This document shows positions 30,069-38,833 of a stretch of 44,897 nt of DNA, one piece after another; position 1 is the first letter of the stretch, and each line of letters begins with the position of its first letter. The DNA lies in contig JAAYAK010000099.1 of the NCBI GenBank assembly GCA_012719415.1, positions 1-44,897 of the forward strand, read 5' to 3'. Below the pieces are notes generated by a model, which was not told where the DNA came from, did not search any database, and saw nothing but the letters and a program-made list of their open reading frames with translations. A program made the position numbers and the translations under genes. The stretch is from Syntrophorhabdus sp. (lineage in GTDB: Bacteria > Desulfobacterota > Syntrophorhabdia > Syntrophorhabdales > Syntrophorhabdaceae).

Positions 30069-30397
30069 CCATGATAAAGGAAAAGCGCACGCTCCCCATC
30101 GGCATCGAGCATAACGGCCAGGTCCACCGCGAGCTGGAGATCGAGGCGCGCCGGGTCGCCCACATGGTGGACGCCCTCGAGGAGGAACGGGCCCAGGAGA
30201 ATAGCCGTTATCGCGAAGTTTGCATGTACGCATGCCAGATAATCAAGCTGGGCGATATCCCGAAAGAGGACATTAACGGGGAGCTTCTCCTGTCTATGTT
30301 CCCCCGGGACTTCGAGGTGCTGACGGAGGCAGCGGAGACGGCCCAGAGACGGGCCGAGGGGTTTCAATCCGGGCCCGAAGAGTCAACGGAGACTTAG
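30065..30397 (+). CDS. Tail assembly chaperone (Mu gp41-like), upstream frame
   Basis: 110 aa: 'TLPIGIEHNGQVHRELEIEARRVAHMVDALEEERAQE...ICLGDIPKEDI'-type sequence and position between tube and tape measure identify the E/gp41-like chaperone. Its last 74 bp overlap an open frame in the +1/-2 register (30324-30584), as in phages that make an extended chaperone by frameshifting. GTG 30065 overlaps the tube stop; ATG 30071 is the alternative. Confidence 0.8.
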   Translation: MTMIKEKRTLPIGIEHNGQVHRELEIEARRVAHMVDALEEERAQENSRYREVCMYACQIIKLGDIPKEDINGELLLSMFPRDFEVLTEAAETAQRRAEGFQSGPEESTET

Positions 30398-30584
30398 CTC
30401 CGCCGAGGCAGAGGTTCTCCTCAGACAGGCGATACTGGCCATGCTCAGGCTGGGGTTCAGTTATTCGGATGTAAGATCGATGTATGCCAGGGATCCAGCA
30501 GCCTGGCTTGATGCTCACGAGAAGATCGTCAATCCGAAACGCGGGCGAACATACATCGTAAAAAGGAAACCAGAGCAAGTATGA
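30324..30584 (+). CDS. Tail chaperone extension in the +1/-2 frame (frameshift product)
   Basis: Open without stop from 30324 to TGA 30582-30584, ending on the tape-measure ATG (ATGA). It has no good start: its first ATG is at 30441 with no Shine-Dalgarno. The coding-like part 'LSSAEAEVLLRQAILAMLRLGFSYSDVRSMYARDP' fits the second half of tail chaperones. Entry is most likely by frameshift in 30324-30397. Candidate +1 sites are TTT-C (30362-30365) and CCC-G (30374-30377). Fusion would give about 172 residues. Confidence 0.65.
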   Translation, partial: RRQRRRPRDGPRGFNPGPKSQRRLSSAEAEVLLRQAILAMLRLGFSYSDVRSMYARDPAAWLDAHEKIVNPKRGRTYIVKRKPEQV

Positions 30585-32398
30585 GCAGCAAGAACGTTCT
30601 CGAACTGATCCTTTCGGGGAATTCCTCGAAGCTCCTCAATGCGCTTGGCATTGGCGAGAAGGGCCTCAGGAAGTTCGGCCACACCGCGAAACAGGAGTTC
30701 GACAGGATCCGCAGCGCCGCGACGTCCGTGGAAGGGAAGCTTGCGTCCCTCGGGATGTCGATCGGCGCAGGTATGCTGGTCAAACAGTCCGCCCAGATGG
30801 ACAAGGTCCTCACCCAGATCGGCCAGACGGCGGGAGCGACGAAGGGCGAGGTCCAAGGTCTCCGGAAAGAACTGTTCCGGATGTCGTCCGAGACGGGTCA
30901 GAGCGTCGAGGACCTGCAGCAGGGGTTTAACAACGCCGTCCAAGCCGGACTGAATTTCAAGGAGGCACTCCCCGTCATCGAGGCAACCAACAAGGCAATG
31001 GCGGTCACCGGCGCGAATGCCGATCGATTGACCTCGGGCCTCACCGTCGCGGCCACGGCGTTCCAGTTCGACCTGTCCAAACCAAGCCTGGCCCTGTCGC
31101 TGCTGGATAAGATGACCACGGCTGGGCGGCTCGGAAACGCCGAGCTGCAGAACCTCAGCGATATTTTTGCCCGGGTCGGCGTCAATGCATCGCGCGCCGG
31201 CATGGGCTTCGATCAGACGCTCGCCTTCATCGAGGGCCTCTCCCTCATCGAGAAGCAGCCGGAGAGACTCGCAACCCTCGCGGACTCGACCTTGAGGCTC
31301 TTCACGAACCTCAATTACATGAAGCAGGCCCAGAAGACGACGGGGGTCAAGTTCTTCGATGCAAGCGGCGAACGACGCAACCCGCTGGAGATCCTTGCCG
31401 ACATCAAGAAGAAATACGACGCACTTGAGACCACTGTACAGCGTGAGACCTTTATGAGCAAGGCCCTGAAGGGCGCCGACCTCGACACGATAAAGGGCAT
31501 GCAGACACTCCTCAAGGGGGACATGCTCGGTAAGATCTCCGGAGAGTTTCTCGCGAAGATCGGGCAGGCCGCAGGGACGATAAACAACGACCTTGATGAC
31601 GCAATCAACAATGCGATCGACCAGACCGGCAGGCTGAAAGCGAGGATGCGCGAAGCCGCAGATGATTTCGCGAAGCCCGTCAAAGAGGCCATAACCTACG
31701 GTATCAAGAGACTCCTCAACAAGAAGAAGAATTCCGAAGATTGGGCCGTCGATTATGACACTGGCACTCCGGGCGGAGTGAGCGGTCTTGGTCTCTCAGG
31801 GAAGCAGCTTGTCGGCGGCGGGATTGCGGCGCTCGGTGCCGGCTATGCAGCATATCGGTTCGGCGGACCTCTTGCAAAGAAACTCCTGGGCAGGCTCGGC
31901 GGATCCGCGGCGGGCATCGCCGAAGGCAAAGCAGTAGAGGCGACTACGGGTGTTACCCCCGTCTTTGTCACGAACTGGCCCGCCGGGGGTCTTGGCGGCG
32001 CTGCGTCTGACATCCCTGGTGCTTCGAAGGCCGGATCTCTTATAAAGAAGGCACTTCCTTTTGCAGGCAAAGGTCTGGCCTGGTTGACCGGGGGTGCCGG
32101 TGCGCTTGCGTCCACGGCGGGCCTGGCCGCAGCTGCATCGGGCACAGCGCTCTACAGCGCGTATGATATTGCCCGCGGTGGAAGCGGAAAAAACTGGATC
32201 AGCAATACCTTTGATTCGGCGATACAGGCGCTTTTCAATGATAACAAAAGCCTGGGAGACCGGATGTATGACTGGCTAAACAAGGAGGGAGTTAAAAACA
32301 CCATCAACATCAGTGTGGATAAGGATGGTCGGGTGACGACGAATTCAGACAACATGAACACGCAGGTCAATACATCGAATCACGGGTACTTCCCATGA
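30581..32398 (+). CDS. Tail tape measure protein (Mu gp42-like)
   Basis: 605 aa. The N-terminal 350 residues are the TP901-type tape measure core ('KQSAQMDKVLTQIGQTAGATKGEVQGLRKELFRMSSETGQSVEDLQQGFNNAVQAGLNFKEALPVIEATNKAMAVTG'). Glycine/alanine-rich hydrophobic segments follow at about 405-435 and 490-535, probably membrane-active during DNA injection. Length sets tail length; at about 1.5 angstrom per residue it predicts a tail near 90 nm. Confidence 0.92.
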   Translation: MSSKNVLELILSGNSSKLLNALGIGEKGLRKFGHTAKQEFDRIRSAATSVEGKLASLGMSIGAGMLVKQSAQMDKVLTQIGQTAGATKGEVQGLRKELFRMSSETGQSVEDLQQGFNNAVQAGLNFKEALPVIEATNKAMAVTGANADRLTSGLTVAATAFQFDLSKPSLALSLLDKMTTAGRLGNAELQNLSDIFARVGVNASRAGMGFDQTLAFIEGLSLIEKQPERLATLADSTLRLFTNLNYMKQAQKTTGVKFFDASGERRNPLEILADIKKKYDALETTVQRETFMSKALKGADLDTIKGMQTLLKGDMLGKISGEFLAKIGQAAGTINNDLDDAINNAIDQTGRLKARMREAADDFAKPVKEAITYGIKRLLNKKKNSEDWAVDYDTGTPGGVSGLGLSGKQLVGGGIAALGAGYAAYRFGGPLAKKLLGRLGGSAAGIAEGKAVEATTGVTPVFVTNWPAGGLGGAASDIPGASKAGSLIKKALPFAGKGLAWLTGGAGALASTAGLAAAASGTALYSAYDIARGGSGKNWISNTFDSAIQALFNDNKSLGDRMYDWLNKEGVKNTINISVDKDGRVTTNSDNMNTQVNTSNHGYFP

Positions 32399-33690
32399 GC
32401 GATGACGAGAGGTTCGAGGCGAAGATAGACGATTTCAACCTCGAGATGGAGACGATCGAGGATACGGTGGAGAAGTCCCTCGCGAAGTACGAGTTCCCCT
32501 TCCGCGACGGCGCCCTTATAGAGGACATGGGCCAGAAGGCGCGGGTCATCAAGATGCGGTGCTACTGGTATGAGGAGACCTACGAGACCCACAAGGACTT
32601 CGTGAAGCACCTCGAGAAGAAGGATCCCTACGAGCTCCTCCATCCCAAGTACGGCCTCATGAAGGGCTCGATTGATTCTTTCTCAGTCCGCCACGATGAC
32701 CGCAGGAAGACCGCCGAGGTGGATATTGCCTTCACCCAGGGCCTCATCACGAAGGAGGCAGCCGAACCGACGTACGTGAACAAGGGCGCCGTCGACTGGG
32801 GAGCCGAGGACGACTTTGCCACGGGACAGACGGAGCTCATCGAGGAGCTCGAGGCAGACGCCCGGGACCTCCTCGGGACCGAGGCCAAGGAGATCCTCTC
32901 GACGATCCTCGATCCCGCACAGGGTCTCATCGGACAGTTCACGGGCATCTCAATGAAGGCGCGGGAGTACGTCAAGAAGGCGGAGAGTATCGTGACGGAC
33001 CTCACGGGGATGCTCTCCACGATCACGAACCCCGCGGACTCGCTCCTCGCGATGATCACCTACCCGAGCACCCTTCCCGGTATCGTTATCGGCACGATCG
33101 CCCGGACGCTCGAGCGGTACGTCTCTCTCTATGACACGCTCCGCGCATCACCGACACGGTTCCTGTCGAGCCTCGATGGGAGCTTCACGTCCCTCGCCGA
33201 CGACACGGAGGACTCAGGGATGGCAAAGTACGTGACGATCGCCTCCGCACAGAGGAAGGCCCTGGAGACGGCCTATATCTTCCGCGACGACGAGGACAGC
33301 CGGGACGTGGTCAAGCGCCTCGAGTCAACCCCGTCCTTCGACGCCCTTGGCAATTACATCAAGCCCGAATCGACAGAGGAGATCCTCACCGTCGACGAGA
33401 TCGAGGAGATCCTGGCGGATACCCGGACGGACATCCAGGAGGCCGTCGACCTCTCCCGGAACATGACGAGCCTCAAGTCGACCGCGGCGGGCCTCCTCTT
33501 CCACGTGAACGAGATCAAGCTCGAGCGGGATAAGATCATGACCGTGGAGACACAAGATACGCTGCCCCTGCACCTTATCTGCCTCAAGTACGGCCTAACG
33601 TACAACTACGCGAACCGGGTGGAGAGCATCAACAGGATCAAGAACCCCTCCTTTACCCCTGCCGGCGAGGTGAAGATCTATGTCCGATAA
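32395..33690 (+). CDS. Mu gpN-like tail/DNA circularisation protein
   Basis: 431 aa. The N-terminal 100 residues match the DNA-circularisation/gpN domain ('YEFPFRDGALIEDMGQKARVIKMRCYWYEETYETHKDFVKHLEKKDPYELLHPKYGLMKGSIDSFSVRHDDRRKTAEVDIAF'). The C-terminus ('TLPLHLICLKYGLTYNYANRVESINRIKNPSFTPAGEVKIYV') is LysM-like, as in other baseplate hub adaptors. Overlaps genes on both sides. Confidence 0.88.
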   Translation: MSDDERFEAKIDDFNLEMETIEDTVEKSLAKYEFPFRDGALIEDMGQKARVIKMRCYWYEETYETHKDFVKHLEKKDPYELLHPKYGLMKGSIDSFSVRHDDRRKTAEVDIAFTQGLITKEAAEPTYVNKGAVDWGAEDDFATGQTELIEELEADARDLLGTEAKEILSTILDPAQGLIGQFTGISMKAREYVKKAESIVTDLTGMLSTITNPADSLLAMITYPSTLPGIVIGTIARTLERYVSLYDTLRASPTRFLSSLDGSFTSLADDTEDSGMAKYVTIASAQRKALETAYIFRDDEDSRDVVKRLESTPSFDALGNYIKPESTEEILTVDEIEEILADTRTDIQEAVDLSRNMTSLKSTAAGLLFHVNEIKLERDKIMTVETQDTLPLHLICLKYGLTYNYANRVESINRIKNPSFTPAGEVKIYVR

Positions 33691-34738
33691 CGTCGAGCTC
33701 CGCGTCGGGAACAAGGTTCTCAGAAACTGGCTGTCCTATACCATTGAGGCGGATATCTACACCGCCGATGATGCGTTCTCTCTGGAGTTAGCACATCTGG
33801 AAATCGCCATAACGGCCGGACAGGAATGTAAGCTCTATGTCAACGGTGAGCCCGAACTCACCGGGATTATCGACCGGGTAAACAGGAGCTACGACAAGTC
33901 GGGAGAGAAACTCCGGATCGAAGGTCGGGACCTCATGGGGCTTCTCGTCGACTCCTACTGCGAGGAGTTTGTAACCCTCCAGGGCACGACGGTGAAATCC
34001 CTGGCGGAGCGTCTCCTGAAAAGCATCCCTTTTATCAACCGTAAGAAGATCATCTACCAGGAGGATTTCGCCGGACGGCTGAAGAAGAAGGGAAAATCCT
34101 CGGGGGACTCTTCGCTGAACCTCATCGATGTCCCACACAATTTCTCACAGATCGAGCCGGGCATGACAGTCTTCGAGGTGTTGAAGCAGTACTCCGCGAG
34201 CCGGGGCATGATGTTCTTCTCCCTGCCCGACGGCACCTTCGTCTTCGGCAGACCCAGGGAGAAGGGGACTCCGCTTTACGCTATCGTTTGCACCCGGGAT
34301 GGGAAAGACAACAACGTCCTTGAAGGGGAGATGGTAAACGACATCTCGAAGCAGTACTCGAAGATAACCGTCATCGGCCAGCAGCAGGGGACCGATGACT
34401 CCGAGTCGAACAAGATCAATACAAAGGCGAGCGTGACGGACAGCTCGGTCCCCTTCTACAAACCCATGGTGGTCAAGGACAACAACGACTACCAGAGCCC
34501 GGCTCTCCGTGCCCGCATGCTTCTTGAGAAGGCGAGGCATGACGGGTTCCAGCTGCACTACAAGGTGCCCTTCCACAGCCAGGGCGGCAGGAACTGGGCG
34601 ATCAACGAGCTCTGCACGGTAAAGGACGAGGTCCTCGGCATAGAGGGGACCTATCTCATCTACGGCCGGACCCTGGAGTTATCGAGACAGGGATCCTTCA
34701 CGAGCGTGAAGCTCGGCAAACCGGGGGTGGCGAAATGA
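33680..34738 (+). CDS. Baseplate hub protein (Mu gpP/gp44-like)
   Basis: 352 aa of the gp27/gpP hub fold: 'DNVELRVGNKVLRNWLSYTIEADIYTADDAFSLELA', 'RIEGRDLMGLLVDSYCEEFVTLQGTTVKSLAERLL' and 'YLIYGRTLELSRQGSFTSVKLGKPGV'. Forms the trimeric hub holding the spike. Overlaps the spike gene by 4 bp. Confidence 0.9.
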   Translation: MSDNVELRVGNKVLRNWLSYTIEADIYTADDAFSLELAHLEIAITAGQECKLYVNGEPELTGIIDRVNRSYDKSGEKLRIEGRDLMGLLVDSYCEEFVTLQGTTVKSLAERLLKSIPFINRKKIIYQEDFAGRLKKKGKSSGDSSLNLIDVPHNFSQIEPGMTVFEVLKQYSASRGMMFFSLPDGTFVFGRPREKGTPLYAIVCTRDGKDNNVLEGEMVNDISKQYSKITVIGQQQGTDDSESNKINTKASVTDSSVPFYKPMVVKDNNDYQSPALRARMLLEKARHDGFQLHYKVPFHSQGGRNWAINELCTVKDEVLGIEGTYLIYGRTLELSRQGSFTSVKLGKPGVAK

Positions 34739-35277
34739 TACGGGGCGTTATTCAATCCGTCTTTGAAGGGGTGATAAAGCGGTTCAGCGCCTCCGGCAGG
34801 CCGGACGAGACGATCACGAATCGGGAGTACTTTCAGCACTACGGCTTCTCATCGGTACCCCTTGCCGGCGCCGAGGCGATCCTTGTCCAGGAGGGCAACC
34901 ACATCGTGATGATCGCCTCGGATGACCGCAGGTACCGGATCGGTCTCGAGGCTGGCGAGGTATGCCTCTACACAGACGAGGGGGATCAGATCCGCTTGAA
35001 GCGCGACAAGGAGATCTACGTCAAGAGCGGGAACAAGCTCACCGCGGAGATCGAGAACGAGGTGAACGTGACGGCGAAGACGGCGATAGTGACCGCGGCC
35101 GAACTTATCCATCTCAAGTCGAAGGCGATCGTCCTGGAGTGTGAGTCCCTCAACATCCTGTCCTCGAGCGGCAGCTCGGCGGCCACGTTGAAAGGGGATT
35201 TCGCGCTCGACGGGAGCCTGACCGCCACGGGCTCGATCATCGACACCTCGGGCAATACGAACCACCACACCCATTAG
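34735..35277 (+). CDS. Central tail spike (Mu gp45-like), metal-binding tip
   Basis: 180 aa: N-terminal OB-like domain ('VPLAGAEAILVQEGNHIVMIASDDRRYRIGLEAGEVCLYTDEGDQI'), then a beta-helix of repeating strands ('IENEVNVTAKTAIVTAAELIHLKSKAIVLECESLNI'). It ends in NTNHHTH, the HxH tip that in Mu gp45 and P2 gpV coordinates iron at the membrane-piercing apex. Confidence 0.92.
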   Translation: MIRGVIQSVFEGVIKRFSASGRPDETITNREYFQHYGFSSVPLAGAEAILVQEGNHIVMIASDDRRYRIGLEAGEVCLYTDEGDQIRLKRDKEIYVKSGNKLTAEIENEVNVTAKTAIVTAAELIHLKSKAIVLECESLNILSSSGSSAATLKGDFALDGSLTATGSIIDTSGNTNHHTH

Positions 35278-35285
35278 GGAGGGAC

Positions 35286-35657
35286 ATGGACTTCAAGATC
35301 TTGACGGATGACGACGCGACGGTGGGCCAGATGACCTTCGACCCTGCCGGCGACATCATGAACAACGTCTATCTGAGCCTCGTCGTCAAGCGGGGCTCCT
35401 GGTTCCAGAATCCGGACTTCGGCAGCCGGCTGCACCTGTTACAGCGGGCCAAGAACACCGAGAAGACGGCCGCCCTCGCCGAGGAGTACTGCCGGGAGGC
35501 CCTGGCCTGGCTCATTGACTGCGGACGGGCCACGAAGATCGACATCCACACCGAGCGGGACCGCTCCCAGGACCTGCACCGCCTGAAGCTCCTCGTCGAG
35601 GTGACCCAGACGGACGGCCGGCAGGTGAGTTTTGACAGATTCGTGGAGGTTGTATGA
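35286..35657 (+). CDS. Baseplate wedge protein (Mu gp46-like, gp25-type)
   Basis: 123 aa: 'LTDDDATVGQMTFDPAGDIMNNVYLSLVVKRGSWFQNPDFGSRLHLLQRAKNTEKTAALAEEYCREALAWLID' is the gp46 family. It corresponds to T4 gp25 and starts sheath polymerisation. Overlaps the J-like gene. Confidence 0.9.
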   Translation: MDFKILTDDDATVGQMTFDPAGDIMNNVYLSLVVKRGSWFQNPDFGSRLHLLQRAKNTEKTAALAEEYCREALAWLIDCGRATKIDIHTERDRSQDLHRLKLLVEVTQTDGRQVSFDRFVEVV

Positions 35658-36640
35658 ACTTTCAGAAGGACTTTGACGAGCTTCTCGATGAGATCCTGAC
35701 GGACTACCGCAACCAGTTCCCCGAGGCGGATACCTCCCAGGGGAGCCTGATATTCATCCGGAGCGCCTGCCTCGCGTCGGCGGTTTGGGGTCTCTACCAC
35801 TACCAGGAGTGGATCTCGAAGCAGATCTTTCCTGACTCGGCGGACACGGAGGCCCTGGAGCACCACGTCTGGGTCAGGGGACTCTCCCGGACGTACAAGG
35901 AGACAGACTCCTCGCTCCTTGCCCGTCTCCTCGAATATATCCGGCGGCCGCCAGCGGGAGGCAACAAGTATGACTACGTCAAATGGGCAAAGGCGATCGA
36001 TAATGTCGCTGCCGCCTACTGCTATCCCCTCGCCCAGGGGCTTGGCACCGTGGATGTCGTCGTCGTGGCAAACGAGGCGAACACGGGCGCCGAGGTGCCC
36101 TCGTCTCACACGACCCTCTCCGGGACAGTGACGTCGACGGGTGAGCTCCAGCTCATCGACACGGCCGCCACCTTCGTCACCTCGGGAGCACAGAAGGGCG
36201 ATCGGGTGACGAACACCTCCGCCGGCACGGAGGCGAAGATCATATCCGTCGACAGCGAGACGCAGCTCACCCTGGATACGGATATCTTCACCCAGGCAGG
36301 TGAGGCCTACGAGATCCCCTCGCTCATCACCGAGGTGAAGGATTACATCGACGATCAGAGGCCGGTCACGGCCTCCGTGGTCCGGGTCCTCGGTCCCGAG
36401 ATCCTCAGCCAGGCGGTGACGATGACCGTTACCGGTGACAGTGCGGATAAGACGCAGATCGCGGCCGACATCGAGGCGTACATGGAGGGGCTTATCCCGG
36501 GTCAGACGCTCTACACCTCGCAGCTCACCGCGATCGCCATCCAGAACGGCGCGGACAACGCCACGGTGACGACGCCGGCAGCGGACGTCTCTTGCACGGA
36601 CTATCAGATGATACGCCCGGGGGAGATCGATGTCTCATAG
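35654..36640 (+). CDS. Baseplate J-like protein (Mu gp47-like)
   Basis: 328 aa with the baseplate-J layout: 'SLIFIRSACLASAVWGLYHYQEWISKQIFPDSADTEALEHHVWVRGLSR', 'RPPAGGNKYDYVKWAKAIDNVAAAYCYPLAQGLGTVDVVVVA' and a C-terminal wedge domain. A beta-rich insertion (about 150-215: 'SSHTTLSGTVTSTGELQLIDTAATFVTSGAQKGDRV') interrupts the core, like decorations in other J proteins. Confidence 0.9.
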   Translation: MNFQKDFDELLDEILTDYRNQFPEADTSQGSLIFIRSACLASAVWGLYHYQEWISKQIFPDSADTEALEHHVWVRGLSRTYKETDSSLLARLLEYIRRPPAGGNKYDYVKWAKAIDNVAAAYCYPLAQGLGTVDVVVVANEANTGAEVPSSHTTLSGTVTSTGELQLIDTAATFVTSGAQKGDRVTNTSAGTEAKIISVDSETQLTLDTDIFTQAGEAYEIPSLITEVKDYIDDQRPVTASVVRVLGPEILSQAVTMTVTGDSADKTQIAADIEAYMEGLIPGQTLYTSQLTAIAIQNGADNATVTTPAADVSCTDYQMIRPGEIDVS

Positions 36641-37178
36641 CGATGTGATCAGGCTTCTCTTCCCCATTGAGCTCACGGGGGTATCGGACGGGGATATCGC
36701 CCTTGAAGGAAGCGTTCTCGATGCCGCTGAAACCCAGGCCCGGGAGCTCCTCGAGGAGATGTTCCCGGACAGGAGCGTCAAGTGCCTCACCGACTGGGAG
36801 CGTGTGTGCGGCCTCACGCCGGCAACCGACGCGACGCTGCAGTCCCGGAGGGATAACGTCGTGCGCAAGCTCCGGGAGCGAGGCGGGCTCTCCCGGGCAT
36901 ACTTCATCGCCCTGGCGGCCGCCATGGGCTACACGATCACGATCGAGGAGCTGCAGCCATTCATGGCGGGCTGGAGCCGGGCCGGGGATCCCCTTTATGA
37001 GGAAGAAGTGCGGTTCATCTGGAGGGTCAAGGTATCGGGCCAGGCGCTGTACTATTTCCGGGCGGGGCTGTCGACGGGAGGGGAAAGGCTCCTATGGTGG
37101 CCGTCCGTGACGGCGCCCGAGGATCTCTTCAACAACCTGAAGCCTGCCCACACCTACATCATATTTGACTACAGTTAA
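36630..37178 (+). CDS. Baseplate protein (Mu gp48-like, DUF2313/YmfQ)
   Basis: 182 aa: 'ETQARELLEEMFPDRSVKCLTDWERVCGLTPATDATLQSRRDNVVRKLRERGGLSRAYFIALAAAMGYTITIEELQPFMAGWSRAGDPLY' is typical DUF2313. It links wedges to the tail fibre. Overlaps the J-like gene by 11 bp. Confidence 0.9.
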   Translation: MSHSDVIRLLFPIELTGVSDGDIALEGSVLDAAETQARELLEEMFPDRSVKCLTDWERVCGLTPATDATLQSRRDNVVRKLRERGGLSRAYFIALAAAMGYTITIEELQPFMAGWSRAGDPLYEEEVRFIWRVKVSGQALYYFRAGLSTGGERLLWWPSVTAPEDLFNNLKPAHTYIIFDYS

Positions 37179-37189
37179 GGAGGGATACC

Positions 37190-38290
37190 ATGAGCAAGAC
37201 CACATACGTCGACGGCAACCCCGCGGAGGGGGTCCCGGGAACGATCGTTACAGCGGATTTCTTGAACAAGGTCAATAACCACCATCACACCGGGAGGGAT
37301 ATCGACGGCGAGGGGGCGCTGGCCTATGCCGCGGATACCGGGGAGGCTAACGCTTACGTCCTGTCGCTCTCTCCGGCGCTCGACGCCTACATCACCGGCA
37401 TGCCTATATGCTTTAACGCCGAAAACGCCAACACCGGGGCGTCGACGATCGATATCAACGGGCTGGGCACGAAGACGATTAAGAAGAACGGAAGCGAGGA
37501 CCTCAGCATCGGGGACATCCTCGCCGGGCAGATCGTGACGGTCATCTATGACGGGACGAACTTCCAACTCATGGCCGCGCCCAGGGCCCTGCCACTTCGG
37601 GATGCGGCCCGGGGGCTCATCGTCAAGAATAACACCTCGAACCCGAATTACCAGGTCGACATCACCGCCGATGAGATGATCCTCCAAGACAGCGCCGGCA
37701 ACCCGATGCGCATCCTCAATCTGAGCATGACGGCAGACATAACGGTGAGCGGCGCGGGTGGTCTTGATGCGGGCTCGGAGGCTGCCTCGACATGGTACCA
37801 CCTCTGGGTGATCGCCAAGGCCGACGGGACGAAGTCGGTCATCTTCTCGACGAGCGCTACGGCGCCCACACTGCCGGCGGGGTACACATATAAGGCATAT
37901 ACGGGGGCCTGGTACAACGGCTCTGACGGGCATTTCAGGAAGGCTTATCAAATTGGCCGCCGGGTCACGATGGAAGGAATGACAGCCGATATGTCAGGCG
38001 GGACGGCAACGAGCTACACGGCTGTTACGATTAGTGTCCCTACAACCGCGCGGATATGGCATGGTTGCCTCGGTATTACGGCAAATTCGGGCGTGGGGTC
38101 GATCCTGTTAGCGAGTGATAGCTCGTGGGCGGGTAACTGTTCTCAAATCGGATGGGCAGGTAGTAGTGTGTTGCATCAAGCAATGCACAGCATAATAATC
38201 AAAACCCCACAAACACTCTACTATGCCCTTCAAGGATCACCGTATGTGACCTTAGCTGGGAGCCTGTGGACATCAGGATGGGAATACTAA
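37190..38290 (+). CDS. Tail fibre protein
   Basis: 366 aa. The N-terminal 'TYVDGNPAEGVPGTIVTADFLNKVNNHHHTGRDIDGEG' is a baseplate-attachment module; beta-rich shaft modules follow ('GASTIDINGLGTKTIKKNGSEDLSIGDILAGQIVTVIYDGTNFQLM'). The distal 110 residues (from about 37960) change base composition to clearly more AT-rich DNA and end in an aromatic tip ('SLWTSGWEY'). This suggests a horizontally exchanged receptor-binding end. No invertible segment is seen. Confidence 0.85.
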   Translation: MSKTTYVDGNPAEGVPGTIVTADFLNKVNNHHHTGRDIDGEGALAYAADTGEANAYVLSLSPALDAYITGMPICFNAENANTGASTIDINGLGTKTIKKNGSEDLSIGDILAGQIVTVIYDGTNFQLMAAPRALPLRDAARGLIVKNNTSNPNYQVDITADEMILQDSAGNPMRILNLSMTADITVSGAGGLDAGSEAASTWYHLWVIAKADGTKSVIFSTSATAPTLPAGYTYKAYTGAWYNGSDGHFRKAYQIGRRVTMEGMTADMSGGTATSYTAVTISVPTTARIWHGCLGITANSGVGSILLASDSSWAGNCSQIGWAGSSVLHQAMHSIIIKTPQTLYYALQGSPYVTLAGSLWTSGWEY

Positions 38291-38301
38291 GGAGGACCTT
38301 C

Positions 38302-38649
38302 ATGAAATACGCCTACATTCTAACAGACGGCCAGGCTCACGATCTGAGGTTCGTGGCCGATGACTATACCCCGGCTCCGGGGGAAACCATCGCCGACGGG
38401 GACATTCTGCCCGACATCGAGACACTTCACGAGGCGTCATACATCGCCGCAAGGGCTGCCGCGGCCCTGAAGGTCTCGGCCCAGGAGGCCCTCGACAGGT
38501 CGGACATCACGATCCTGCGGTGCTACGAAAACGCCGTGGCGGTCCCCGGGACCTGGCAGACATACCGGACGGAACTAAGGGCGATCGTCTCCGGGACCTC
38601 ATCGGCGACGGAGCTGCCCGGAATGCCGGCATACCCGGAAGGGACATAA
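38302..38649 (+). CDS. Tail fibre assembly-like protein
   Basis: 115 aa from ATG 38302, with AAGGAGGACC upstream. 'MKYAYILTDGQAHDLRFVADDYTPAPGETIADGDILPDIETLHEASYI' and a C-terminal 'ILRCYENAVAVPGTWQTYRTELRAIVSGTS' resemble the end of tail fibre assembly/DUF4376-type proteins (W-x-x-Y-R-x-x-L-R motif). Likely chaperone or tip component for the fibre. Confidence 0.65.
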   Translation: MKYAYILTDGQAHDLRFVADDYTPAPGETIADGDILPDIETLHEASYIAARAAAALKVSAQEALDRSDITILRCYENAVAVPGTWQTYRTELRAIVSGTSSATELPGMPAYPEGT

Positions 38650-38655
38650 AGGAGA

Positions 38656-38735
38656 GGCGGACAGTACCCAAGGGAGTTAGCCCTCCCTCAGACAAGCGTT
38701 AGCGCGCTTGACGGGATAACCCGCTACCATCCGCC
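38656..38735 (+). ncRNA. Candidate structured leader RNA upstream of the DNA methylase
   Basis: GGCGGACAGTA (38656-38666) pairs with TACCATCCGCC (38725-38735) except for two central mismatches. The closed stem encloses three perfect hairpins: AGGGAG-TTAGCC-CTCCCT (38671-38688), CAAGCG-TTAGCG-CGCTTG (38693-38710) and CGGG-ATAA-CCCG (38712-38723). The whole is a four-way junction of 80 nt. Bases 38676-38686 are also perfectly complementary to the methylase Shine-Dalgarno region (38821-38831). No known riboswitch class was recognised. Confidence 0.55.
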
Positions 38736-38800
38736 ATAGGACTTGAATTATGCTCGAGAGTAAACCAGAGCAAAGAATGTAGCAGGGAACCCCCGGTAAA

Positions 38801-38817
38801 ATCAAACTCTATTTGAT
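38801..38817. promoter_or_regulatory. Palindrome ATCAAA-CTCTA-TTTGAT before the methylase
   Basis: A perfect 6+5+6 inverted repeat 4 bp upstream of the methylase Shine-Dalgarno. It may be a DNA operator or a small RNA hairpin. Half-sites resemble those at 4979-4993 and 39620-39636. Confidence 0.45.
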
Positions 38818-38833
38818 ATAGGAGGGCTAACCC

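Noticed and set aside
38650-38833. tRNA-like cloverleaf
   Set aside because: The fold is branched, but loop sizes are wrong, no 7-nt anticodon loop or T-loop consensus is present, and there is no CCA-type acceptor end.
37190-38833. Diversity-generating retroelement or invertible fibre segment
   Set aside because: No reverse transcriptase, no template repeat of the fibre end, no invertase gene and no long inverted repeats around the fibre gene were found.
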